DNA of 49,582 nt from positions 1-49,582 of the forward strand of contig NZ_LIPW01000010.1 of NCBI RefSeq assembly GCF_001418345.1. The letters are read 5' to 3'. The notes below the pieces were generated by a model, which was not told where the DNA came from, did not search any database, and worked only from the letters and a program-made list of their open reading frames with translations. Both the position numbers and the translations under genes were made by a program. Each line of letters begins with the position of its first letter. Position 1 is the first letter of the stretch. Shown piece by piece: positions 42,988 to 49,582 of this stretch. Origin of the DNA: Pseudidiomarina woesei (GTDB taxonomy: Bacteria; Pseudomonadota; Gammaproteobacteria; Enterobacterales; Alteromonadaceae).

Positions 42988-43740
42988 TTATTTTAAATAA
43001 GCGCTTTGCGGAAAGTTTTGTTGCAGGGTTGCTCGAGCATCAGCTGCTAATTCTGTAAGATTCAAGCTGTCATATGCTTCAATCATGATGCCTAACGCAA
43101 ATTCTGTTTCCGGTAAATTGGTAAAGTTTTCTAGCACATATTTGCTGCGATTTGCGGCAGCTAAGTAAGCCTCGCGCTTCATATAATACTGAGCAACGGC
43201 TAGTTCATGGCGCGCTAAACGACTTTTTAAACCAAGCATGCGCAGGCGTGCGTCAGCCGCATATTTACTATCAGGGAAGCGACGCACAAGCTCAGCATAA
43301 TCGTCAAAAGCTTCACGCGCCTTAGTAATATCGCGATCAGCTCTATCAATTCCAACTAATTCTTGAAAGAAATTCTCTAAAGCACGCTCGTTGGTTAAGC
43401 CGCGCATGTACAATGCATAATCAATCGACTGATGATTCGGGTTTAAACGCGTGAAGCGGTCAATGGTCGTCAGTGCCTTGTCGATATCTCCAGTTTTGTA
43501 ATAAAGATATATAAGGTCTAATTGAATTTGATTCGTAAGTGGACCAAATGGATATTGGGTACTTAAGGCTTGCATAGTTTGCAGCGCCATATTGAAGTTA
43601 CCGCTTTGCATAGCACTTTGAGCGCGAGCGTAACCAGCTTCGACATCACTTACGCGAGAAGTATCCACTTCATCGGGAGAACTTGAGCAGGCACTAATGG
43701 TTACTGCGGCAACGCAGACTAAGATAAGACGAAATTTCAT
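42988..43740 (-). CDS. bamD: Outer membrane assembly lipoprotein BamD
   Basis: This 250-residue lipoprotein is the essential BamD subunit of the beta-barrel assembly machine. The signal peptide ends in TISAC with C18 lipidated. Five TPR-like helical repeats follow; ALYMRGLTNERALE and LVRRFPDSKYAADAR are conserved BamD stretches. Length and motifs match E. coli BamD (245). It is divergent from rluD, the same arrangement as in E. coli. Confidence 0.95.
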   Translation of the reverse strand: MKFRLILVCVAAVTISACSSSPDEVDTSRVSDVEAGYARAQSAMQSGNFNMALQTMQALSTQYPFGPLTNQIQLDLIYLYYKTGDIDKALTTIDRFTRLNPNHQSIDYALYMRGLTNERALENFFQELVGIDRADRDITKAREAFDDYAELVRRFPDSKYAADARLRMLGLKSRLARHELAVAQYYMKREAYLAAANRSKYVLENFTNLPETEFALGIMIEAYDSLNLTELAADARATLQQNFPQSAYLK

Positions 43741-43770
43741 AATTAGTTTTTGTTCTCTGTTGATTTAACT

Positions 43771-43787
43771 TTGGTGCAGCGCACCAA
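43771..43787 (-). promoter_or_regulatory. Palindrome upstream of bamD
   Basis: TTGGTGC AGC GCACCAA is a perfect 7-bp inverted repeat about 31 bases before the bamD start, in the divergent bamD/rluD region. It could be an operator or a 5' UTR hairpin. Confidence 0.4.
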
Positions 43788-43859
43788 ACAGGTACACTAT
43801 ACATATTCACGCATTCTAGCGCAGCGTTGGCTGCTTTCACAGGTCCGAATACTATATTT

Positions 43860-44828
43860 ATGAGCGAACAGATTTCTTTAACAGGTCAAGTCCCACAATC
43901 TGCCAACGGCAAGCGCTTGGACCAAGCACTGGCTGAGATGTTCCCCGATTATTCACGGTCGCGGTTAAAAACTTGGATAACCGACGGTCAAGTTCAAGTT
44001 GAGGGGCAGGTTGTCGACAAGCCGCGCGAAAAAGTGTTGGCAGGCATGATGATTGATATTATTGCCGAATTAGTCGAAGAAAAGCGCTTTGAAGCGCAGC
44101 CTATTGCTTTAAATATTGTGTACGAAGATGATGATATTTTGGTCATCAACAAGCCGGCAGGTTTAGTTGTTCATCCAGGCGCGGGCACGCCAGATGGTAC
44201 CTTGCTAAACGCTTTGTTGCACCACTTTCCGGCTATTGATCAAGTGCCGCGGGCCGGTATCATTCACCGATTGGACAAAGACACAACGGGCCTAATGGTC
44301 GTTGCAAAAACAATTCCCGCGCAAACGCACTTAGTTGCAGCAATGCAAGAGCGTGAAATAACCCGTGAATACGAAGCTGTCTGCAATGGACCAATGACCG
44401 CCGGCGGCATGATAGATGAGCCGATTAGCCGGCATCCAACAAAGCGTACCCATATGGCCGTGGTGGCAACTGGCAAACCGGCGGTGACGCATTATCGTGT
44501 GGTTGAACGATTTCGTGCTCACACTCATTTGCGTTTGCGGTTGGAAACGGGACGTACACACCAAATTCGCGTACACATGGCCCACTTGCGTCACCCTTTG
44601 GTAGGTGATTTGACTTATGGGGGGCGGCCAAGACCACCTCAAAAGGCAAGTGCCGAGTTGTTAGAAACGTTGCGCGGCTTTCGTCGTCAAGCATTGCACG
44701 CCGCAAAGTTATCATTGCATCACCCAATAACTGGTGAATGGATGAGCTGGGAAGCAGCGACTCCGGATGATATGGTTGCGTTAATTGAGGTATTGCGTGC
44801 CGATCGCCGCGAGCATCCGGTCGATTAA
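43860..44828 (+). CDS. rluD: 23S rRNA pseudouridine(1911/1915/1917) synthase
   Basis: This 322-residue enzyme has an S4 RNA-binding domain (residues about 16-75: RLDQALAEMFPDYSRSRLK) and the RluA-type catalytic domain with D139 in HRLDKDTTG, the same position as in E. coli RluD. Other matching parts are NKPAGLVVHPGAG, REITREYEAV, DEPISRHPTKRTHMAV and LETGRTHQIRVHMAH. The start at ATG 43860 is chosen because it aligns with the E. coli N-terminus; an in-frame TTG at 43827 is unlikely. It modifies helix 69 of 23S rRNA. It heads rluD-pgeF-clpB. Confidence 0.96.
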   Translation: MSEQISLTGQVPQSANGKRLDQALAEMFPDYSRSRLKTWITDGQVQVEGQVVDKPREKVLAGMMIDIIAELVEEKRFEAQPIALNIVYEDDDILVINKPAGLVVHPGAGTPDGTLLNALLHHFPAIDQVPRAGIIHRLDKDTTGLMVVAKTIPAQTHLVAAMQEREITREYEAVCNGPMTAGGMIDEPISRHPTKRTHMAVVATGKPAVTHYRVVERFRAHTHLRLRLETGRTHQIRVHMAHLRHPLVGDLTYGGRPRPPQKASAELLETLRGFRRQALHAAKLSLHHPITGEWMSWEAATPDDMVALIEVLRADRREHPVD

Positions 44829-44830
44829 CT

Positions 44831-45526
44831 GTGCTTAAGTTAAACTGGCAGCTTCCAGCTGGTGTTGCAGCGACAGTAACCACGGTTGAACAACCGGGTA
44901 ACTTAGCTGCGCATGTCAATGCCGACCCAGCGCAGGCGATACGTCACCGCCGCCAGTTGATGCAACAAATGTCGTTACCATCGGCACCTCGCTGGTTGCG
45001 GCAAGTACATGGCAATCATGTAGTCACATTTTCGCAAGCCCGCCCCACTCAGGTCGCTGACGCTATCTACTCTGCCCAACCAAGTTCTGTGTGTGCCGTT
45101 CTTACTGCTGACTGTTTGCCCATTTTGCTATGTAGCAACGATGGTAGCGAAATAGCTGCTGTACATGCAGGTTGGCGCGGTTTGGTGAATGGCGTGATTG
45201 AGAAAACACTTCAGCATTTTCAGCACAACGCAAAAGCGATTCGGGCCTATATTGGCCCAGCTATTTCCCAATCTGCGTTTGAAGTAGGGGTTGATGTATA
45301 TCAAGCTTTTAATTCTTTAGAGTTGGTTGATTCCGAGACATTTCATCCTCATCTTGAGAATAAGTGGATGGCAAACCTACCGCTGATGGCGCAGCGTCTA
45401 TTGCATCGCGCCGGTTGCACCGATGTAACCTTGAGTAACTTGTGCACATACAGCGACTCACGTTTTTATTCCTACCGTAAAAACCCGAATTGCGGACGCA
45501 TAGCAACTTTGATTTGGAAAAAATAA
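44831..45526 (+). CDS. pgeF: PgeF/YfiH family laccase-domain protein
   Basis: This 231-residue protein, starting at GTG 44831 two bases after the rluD stop, belongs to the YfiH/PgeF family, related to mammalian LACC1. The metal-ligand motifs are WLRQVHGNHVV, LTADCLPILL and HAGWRGLVNGVI. Members have been described as peptidoglycan editing factor and as purine nucleoside phosphorylase/adenosine deaminase-like enzymes; the physiological role remains debated. Order and coupling with rluD and clpB match E. coli. Confidence 0.93.
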   Translation: MLKLNWQLPAGVAATVTTVEQPGNLAAHVNADPAQAIRHRRQLMQQMSLPSAPRWLRQVHGNHVVTFSQARPTQVADAIYSAQPSSVCAVLTADCLPILLCSNDGSEIAAVHAGWRGLVNGVIEKTLQHFQHNAKAIRAYIGPAISQSAFEVGVDVYQAFNSLELVDSETFHPHLENKWMANLPLMAQRLLHRAGCTDVTLSNLCTYSDSRFYSYRKNPNCGRIATLIWKK

Positions 45527-45534
45527 ATATCCCT

Positions 45535-45563
45535 CTTGAAATCGTCTATTTAATACCCACATT
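45535..45563 (+). promoter_or_regulatory. Sigma-32 (heat shock) promoter of clpB
   Basis: CTTGAAA (45535-45541), a 14-base spacer and CCCACATT (45556-45563) fit the RpoH consensus CTTGAAA-N13-15-CCCCATnT. It lies 37 bases upstream of the clpB start. Confidence 0.75.
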
Positions 45564-45600
45564 AAAAATCAGGATATAACTGTATTTTTCGAGGGTAATC

Positions 45601-48174
45601 ATGCGATTCGATAAGTTAACTAACAAATTTCAACAGGCTATAGCTGATGCTCAATCATTAGCATTAGGCCGTGATCATCAATTTATTGAACCGGTGCATG
45701 TTATGCACGCACTGCTCACGCAGGATGGCGGTACCATTCGTCCCATCATGACGCTTTTGCAGGTTGACACGAATAGTTTGCGAACGCAGTTGACTGCGGC
45801 ATTAGATAAGCTGCCAAAAGTTGAAGGCACCGGCGGTGACGTTCAGGTTTCAGCGGCCACCGGCACGTTGCTGAACTTGTGTGATAAGTTCGCGCAAAAA
45901 CGCAATGACCAATTTATTTCATCCGAGTTGTTTTTATTGGCTGCGACAGAAGACAAAGGTGCGCTTGGCGAAATTTTGAAAAAGCTTGGTGTAACCCGTG
46001 ACAAATTAGAGCAGGCCATACAAAAAGTTCGAGGTGGTGAAGCCGTGCAAGATCAAAATGCTGAAGATCAACGTCAAGCATTGACAAAATTCACGATTGA
46101 TTTGACTGAGCGTGCTGAGCTCGGGAAATTAGACCCCGTAATCGGACGCGATGACGAGATTCGTCGCACCATTCAAGTTTTACAACGCCGTACTAAAAAT
46201 AACCCAGTATTAATTGGTGAACCTGGTGTTGGTAAAACCGCAATAGTTGAAGGCCTTGCACAGCGCATTGTCAATGGCGAGGTGCCAGAAGGTTTGAAAC
46301 ATAAGCGCGTGTTGTCACTTGATTTGGGAGCTTTGCTAGCTGGCGCCAAATATCGCGGCGAATTTGAAGAGCGCTTAAAAGCCGTGCTGAACGAACTGAG
46401 TAAAGAAGAAGGTCGCATCATACTGTTCATTGATGAATTGCATACTATGGTTGGTGCTGGTAAAGCCGACGGTGCAATGGATGCCGGCAACATGTTGAAG
46501 CCTGCTTTAGCGCGCGGCGAGCTGCATTGTGTTGGCGCAACCACGCTCGATGAATATCGTCAGTACATTGAAAAAGATGCCGCGCTTGAGCGTCGCTTCC
46601 AGAAAGTATTGGTCGATGAGCCGTCAGTAGAAGATACCATTGCAATTTTGCGGGGCTTAAAAGAGCGTTATGAAGTGCATCACTCTGTGCAAATTACAGA
46701 TCCAGCTATTGTCGCTGCGGCTGCGCTTTCACATCGTTACATTAGCGACCGCCAGTTGCCAGACAAAGCAATTGATTTGATTGATGAAGCAGCTTCAAGT
46801 ATTCGTATGCAAATTGACTCAAAGCCGGAAGACCTAGACCGCCTTGAGCGCCGTATTATTCAGCTGCAACTTGAACAGAAAGCATTACAGAAAGAAAAAG
46901 ACGATGCCAGTAAGAAGCGTCTAGATCTACTTGAGTCGGAGCTGAAAGAGCAGCAGCACAAATATGCTGAACTGGAAGAGGTTTGGTTATCGGAAAAAGC
47001 CGTCGTACAGGGCGAGCAAAATATAAAAGCGCAACTAGAGCAGGCAAAGACGGATCTTGAAATTGCGCGTCGGGCTGGTGACTTGAATCGTATGTCCGAG
47101 TTGCAATATGGTCGTATACCTGAACTAGAGCGTCAATTGAAAGCGGCTGCAGAAGCTGACGAACAGGGTATGTCGCTTCTCAAGAACAAAGTGACTGATG
47201 AGCAGATTGCCGATGTACTGTCACGGTGGACAGGCATTCCGGTGAGCAAAATGCTTGAGGGCGAGCGCGATAAGTTGCTGGCCATGGAACAACAACTACA
47301 CAAGCGCGTGGTTGGACAAGACGAAGCCGTGACATCAGTAGCGAATGCTATTCGCCGCTCGCGTGCCGGGCTTTCAGACCCGCAACGGCCCATTGGTTCG
47401 TTCTTGTTCCTAGGGCCAACAGGTGTAGGTAAAACTGAGCTTTGCAAAGCGCTGGCGCACTTTATGTTTGATACCGACGAAGCCATGGTACGAATTGATA
47501 TGTCTGAGTTTATGGAGAAACACTCAGTTGCTCGTTTAGTTGGTGCTCCTCCGGGCTATGTCGGTTATGAAGAAGGCGGTTACTTAACTGAAGCAGTGCG
47601 TCGTCGTCCTTATTCGGTGGTGCTGCTTGATGAAGTTGAGAAGGCGCATCCCGATGTATTTAATATACTGCTGCAAGTATTGGATGATGGTCGATTGACT
47701 GATGGCCAAGGGCGCACAGTTGATTTCCGCAACACGGTGATCATTATGACGTCAAACTTAGGCTCAGATATTATTCAAGAAAAAGCGCATGAGCATACTT
47801 ATGAGCAGATGAAAGCTGAGGTGATGGGTATTTTATCGCATCATTTCCGCCCAGAGTTCTTAAACCGAGTGGATGAAACCGTGGTGTTCCACCCATTGGC
47901 GAAAGATCACATTAAAAACATTGCACAAATACAGTTACAACGATTGTACAAACGGCTAGCCGAGCGTGATTACAGTATTGAGCTCACAGATGCTGCGTTA
48001 GCTCACTTAGCTGCAGCTGGCTTTGATCCTGTGTTTGGTGCTCGGCCATTAAAACGTGCTATTCAACAGGAGTTGGAAAACCCGTTAGCGCAGCAAATAC
48101 TTTCGGGCAAACTCTTGCCTAAACAGCTCATCAAAGTTGACTTCAACAACGAGCAACTTGTGATCACGCAGTAG
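45601..48174 (+). CDS. clpB: ATP-dependent chaperone ClpB
   Basis: This 857-residue Hsp100 disaggregase has the same length as E. coli ClpB and the Walker lysines at the same positions: K212 in GEPGVGKTA and K611 in GPTGVGKTE. It has an N-terminal Clp repeat domain, AAA-1, the middle coiled coil (about 400-520, rich in Glu/Lys/Gln) and AAA-2 ending in [15 protein letters not shown]. It resolubilises aggregates with DnaK. A sigma-32-like promoter and a following terminator suggest its own heat-shock unit in addition to rluD-pgeF read-through. Confidence 0.98.
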   Translation: MRFDKLTNKFQQAIADAQSLALGRDHQFIEPVHVMHALLTQDGGTIRPIMTLLQVDTNSLRTQLTAALDKLPKVEGTGGDVQVSAATGTLLNLCDKFAQKRNDQFISSELFLLAATEDKGALGEILKKLGVTRDKLEQAIQKVRGGEAVQDQNAEDQRQALTKFTIDLTERAELGKLDPVIGRDDEIRRTIQVLQRRTKNNPVLIGEPGVGKTAIVEGLAQRIVNGEVPEGLKHKRVLSLDLGALLAGAKYRGEFEERLKAVLNELSKEEGRIILFIDELHTMVGAGKADGAMDAGNMLKPALARGELHCVGATTLDEYRQYIEKDAALERRFQKVLVDEPSVEDTIAILRGLKERYEVHHSVQITDPAIVAAAALSHRYISDRQLPDKAIDLIDEAASSIRMQIDSKPEDLDRLERRIIQLQLEQKALQKEKDDASKKRLDLLESELKEQQHKYAELEEVWLSEKAVVQGEQNIKAQLEQAKTDLEIARRAGDLNRMSELQYGRIPELERQLKAAAEADEQGMSLLKNKVTDEQIADVLSRWTGIPVSKMLEGERDKLLAMEQQLHKRVVGQDEAVTSVANAIRRSRAGLSDPQRPIGSFLFLGPTGVGKTELCKALAHFMFDTDEAMVRIDMSEFMEKHSVARLVGAPPGYVGYEEGGYLTEAVRRRPYSVVLLDEVEKAHPDVFNILLQVLDDGRLTDGQGRTVDFRNTVIIMTSNLGSDIIQEKAHEHTYEQMKAEVMGILSHHFRPEFLNRVDETVVFHPLAKDHIKNIAQIQLQRLYKRLAERDYSIELTDAALAHLAAAGFDPVFGARPLKRAIQQELENPLAQQILSGKLLPKQLIKVDFNNEQLVITQ

Positions 48175-48188
48175 AGCATGCAAATGTA

Positions 48189-48219
48189 ATAGCCGAGCTA
48201 AGCATAAGCTCGGCTATTT
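48189..48219 (+). terminator. Terminator after clpB
   Basis: ATAGCCGAGCT (48189-48199) and AGCTCGGCTAT (48207-48217) form a perfect 11-bp stem, followed by a short TTATT tract. Confidence 0.75.
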
Positions 48220-48246
48220 ATTGCGCCGAATAAGCTATGTTATGCT

Positions 48247-48265
48247 ATGTGGCCACATTATATAA
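48247..48265 (+). promoter_or_regulatory. Palindrome next to the pssA promoter
   Basis: ATGTGGCCACAT (48247-48258) is a perfect 12-bp palindrome directly before a TATATAA -10-like stretch, about 15-30 bases upstream of the pssA start. It may be an operator. Confidence 0.35.
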
Positions 48266-48277
48266 GGGAACCAAAAT

Positions 48278-49126
48278 ATGCCTGATAACAAAGAGCAGTC
48301 ATTATCCACCGCAAAGAGCCGTGGGATTTTTCTGTTGCCAAACCTTTTGACAACAGCAGGGCTGTTTTCAGGGTTCTTTGCCATCGTAGCGTCTATGAAC
48401 AATATGTTCGAGTCAGCAGCCGTTGCTATTTTCATTGCCATGATCTTCGACGGTCTTGACGGACGTGTTGCGCGTATGACCAATACAGAGAGTGCATTTG
48501 GTGCCGAATATGACAGCATGGCTGACATCGTATCGTTCGGTATGGCGCCGGCATTAGTTATGTATAACTGGGCTTTAAGTGATTTAGGTAAGCTTGGTTG
48601 GTTAGCTGCATTTATCTTTGTTGCCGGCGGTGCCTTACGGCTCGCACGTTTCAATACCAACTTGGGTTCGGCCGATAAGCGTTATTTTCAAGGCTTAGCC
48701 ATTCCAAGCGCAGCTGCCATTGTTTCTGGTTTTGTCTGGGTTGGTAGCAAATATGAAATCGATCCAAATAGCGTTAGTTACATTGCTGCGGTGTTAACTA
48801 TTGCCGCCGGCTTATTAATGGTCAGCAACTTTCGTTATCACTCATTCAAAGATGTCGATTGGCGTGGCCGTGTGCCTTTCATCGCGATTTTGGCAATTGT
48901 GCTTGCATTTGTTGTGGTCGCAACGGAGCCATCGCTCGTTTTGTTCTCAATATTCTTTTTGTATGCTATCTCGGGTCCAATTACGACATTCCGAACTGTG
49001 AAGAATATTAAGTTAGAGCACGTAGTTGGTGATGCGGAGGACGAAATCGACTTAGACGCAACTAAAAAGCAACAAAACGATCAAGAAAAAACTGAAAAAG
49101 CGAGTGATAAACCATCAGTTGATTAA
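48278..49126 (+). CDS. pssA: CDP-diacylglycerol-serine O-phosphatidyltransferase
   Basis: This 282-residue membrane enzyme makes phosphatidylserine, precursor of phosphatidylethanolamine. It has the CDP-alcohol phosphotransferase signature D-G-x2-D-G-x2-A-R-x8-G-x3-D-x3-D in the stretch beginning DGLDGRVAR, followed by about six to eight membrane helices and a charged cytosolic tail (AEDEIDLDATKKQQND). This is the integral-membrane type II form, not the phospholipase-D-type PssA of E. coli. GGGAACC lies before the ATG. The gene sits between clpB and the rRNA operon. Confidence 0.93.
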   Translation: MPDNKEQSLSTAKSRGIFLLPNLLTTAGLFSGFFAIVASMNNMFESAAVAIFIAMIFDGLDGRVARMTNTESAFGAEYDSMADIVSFGMAPALVMYNWALSDLGKLGWLAAFIFVAGGALRLARFNTNLGSADKRYFQGLAIPSAAAIVSGFVWVGSKYEIDPNSVSYIAAVLTIAAGLLMVSNFRYHSFKDVDWRGRVPFIAILAIVLAFVVVATEPSLVLFSIFFLYAISGPITTFRTVKNIKLEHVVGDAEDEIDLDATKKQQNDQEKTEKASDKPSVD

Positions 49127-49163
49127 AAACTCCGCAGTCAGTTCGTTTTAAGCAAAAAAGATC

Positions 49164-49191
49164 TTGCGCCGTTGCTCATGATCCTTATAAT
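49164..49191 (+). promoter_or_regulatory. rRNA operon promoter P1
   Basis: TTGCGC (49164-49169), 16 bases, TATAAT (49186-49191), then a GC-rich discriminator. An A-rich stretch precedes it, like an UP element. This is the distal of two tandem promoters in the 405-base gap before 16S. Confidence 0.6.
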
Positions 49192-49194
49192 TCG

Positions 49195-49223
49195 CCGCCG
49201 TTGTCACCAAGTGATGACGGCGG
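49195..49223 (+). promoter_or_regulatory. Hairpin between the rRNA promoters
   Basis: CCGCCGTTGTCAC (49195-49207) pairs with GTGATGACGGCGG (49211-49223) over 13 bases with two G-T wobbles and a CAA loop. It begins about four bases after the P1 -10, so it would form the 5' end of the P1 transcript. No T-tract follows, so it is not a standard pssA terminator. Confidence 0.5.
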
Positions 49224-49260
49224 TTCAAGTCTTAAGAAGCTGTGATGAAAATCACAAAAA

Positions 49261-49304
49261 AAGATCCAAAAGGATCTTGACCTGAACCACGGATAGCGTA
49301 GAAT
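49261..49304 (+). promoter_or_regulatory. rRNA operon promoter P2 with inverted repeat over the -35
   Basis: TTGACC (49277-49282), 16 bases, TAGAAT (49299-49304), then a GC-rich start region. AAGATCC AAAA GGATCTT (49261-49278) is a perfect 7-bp repeat that overlaps the first two bases of the -35. The region upstream is A-rich. Confidence 0.7.
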
Positions 49305-49343
49305 ACGCATCCCGCTTCACACTCCTTGAGTGAGAAAGCGAAC

Positions 49344-49355
49344 GTTCTTTAACAA
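49344..49355 (+). promoter_or_regulatory. boxA antitermination element
   Basis: GTTCTTTAACAA closely matches the rRNA boxA consensus TGCTCTTTAACAA, which recruits NusB/NusE for antitermination. A second boxA-like stretch occurs in the palindrome TCTCTTTAACAAGAGA at 49435-49450. Confidence 0.75.
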
Positions 49356-49406
49356 TATACCAAGCCAAGCAAACTGTGTGGGCACTTACCGGATTCAGGC
49401 AGAGAA

Positions 49407-49420
49407 GCATCTTCGGATGC
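49407..49420 (+). other. UUCG tetraloop hairpin in the rRNA leader
   Basis: GCATC TTCG GATGC forms a 5-bp stem capped by a stable C(UUCG)G loop in the 16S leader between the two boxA-like elements. Confidence 0.6.
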
Positions 49421-49531
49421 ACAAAAGGTCATGCTCTCTTTAACAAGAGACGGACCACCTGACTGATTGGAAAAGTGCTTAACAAATTAGATTTATTAAG
49501 TCATTGATTCAATGGGTCGATTAAACACTTT

Positions 49532-49582
49532 AAACTGAAGAGTTTGATCATGGCTCAGATTGAACGCTGGCGGCAGGCCTAA
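49532..49582 (+). rRNA. 16S ribosomal RNA, 5' end only
   Basis: The last 51 bases match the universal 5' end of bacterial 16S rRNA: AAACTGAAGAGTTTGATCA, then TGGCTCAGATTGAACGCTGG. The gene continues beyond the right edge of the window. It is preceded by tandem promoters and boxA, as expected for a complete rRNA operon, and its position near clpB parallels the E. coli rrnG locus. Confidence 0.98.

Overview
The window reads as the chromosome of a marine gammaproteobacterium of the order Alteromonadales, most likely family Idiomarinaceae (Idiomarina, Pseudidiomarina or Aliidiomarina). This is an inference from protein resemblance, moderate G+C content, an E. coli-like bamD / rluD-pgeF-clpB / rRNA gene order, NhaD, secreted peptidases and amidohydrolases, and TonB-linked transport. 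The genus cannot be fixed from sequence alone. The right end stops 51 nt into a 16S rRNA gene.

Region 1 (1-3.3 kb) is the tail of an integron cassette array. Three attC-type recombination sites in one orientation separate a truncated lipoprotein gene, a 413-residue protein with a PD-(D/E)XK-like pattern, and a 262-residue protein with a HEPN-like RNxxxH motif. A small lipoprotein gene follows the last attC. No integrase is visible and it should lie to the left. This is the most novel part of the window.

Region 2 (3.3-16 kb) holds a MipA/OmpV outer-membrane protein and a VapBC toxin-antitoxin pair. Next comes a two-gene unit joining a CoA-transferase/GNAT acetyltransferase fusion with a histone-deacetylase-like enzyme. 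A large sensory diguanylate cyclase (propeller, Y_Y_Y, GGDEF) follows. A three-gene operon then encodes an S10 peptidase, a tiny YqaE/Pmp3 membrane protein and a TolB-propeller amidohydrolase.

Region 3 (16-26.8 kb) is centred on the glyoxylate shunt. A LysR regulator is translationally coupled to aceK. nhaD and aceB-aceA lie on the opposite strand. After these come an exported M24 peptidase-like protein, a short-chain dehydrogenase and a membrane-anchored gluzincin metallopeptidase.

Region 4 (26.8-31.5 kb) is a probable phosphate-starvation unit. A Pho-box-like direct repeat precedes a beta-helix-like lipoprotein gene and a TonB-dependent receptor gene, closed by a strong terminator. yebG with a consensus LexA box and tRNA-Phe follow.

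Region 5 (32-49.6 kb) is largely housekeeping. It contains speB-speA (agmatine/putrescine synthesis), pfkA, an Ldh2-type dehydrogenase, an exported amidohydrolase with pdxH, an orphan LuxR-type response regulator with a DUF1285 protein, nadE overlapping glnB, bamD, and rluD-pgeF-clpB with a sigma-32-like promoter. pssA and an rRNA operon leader with tandem promoters end the window.

All intergenic stretches are under about 300 bases except the rRNA leader (49127-49531), which is described feature by feature.
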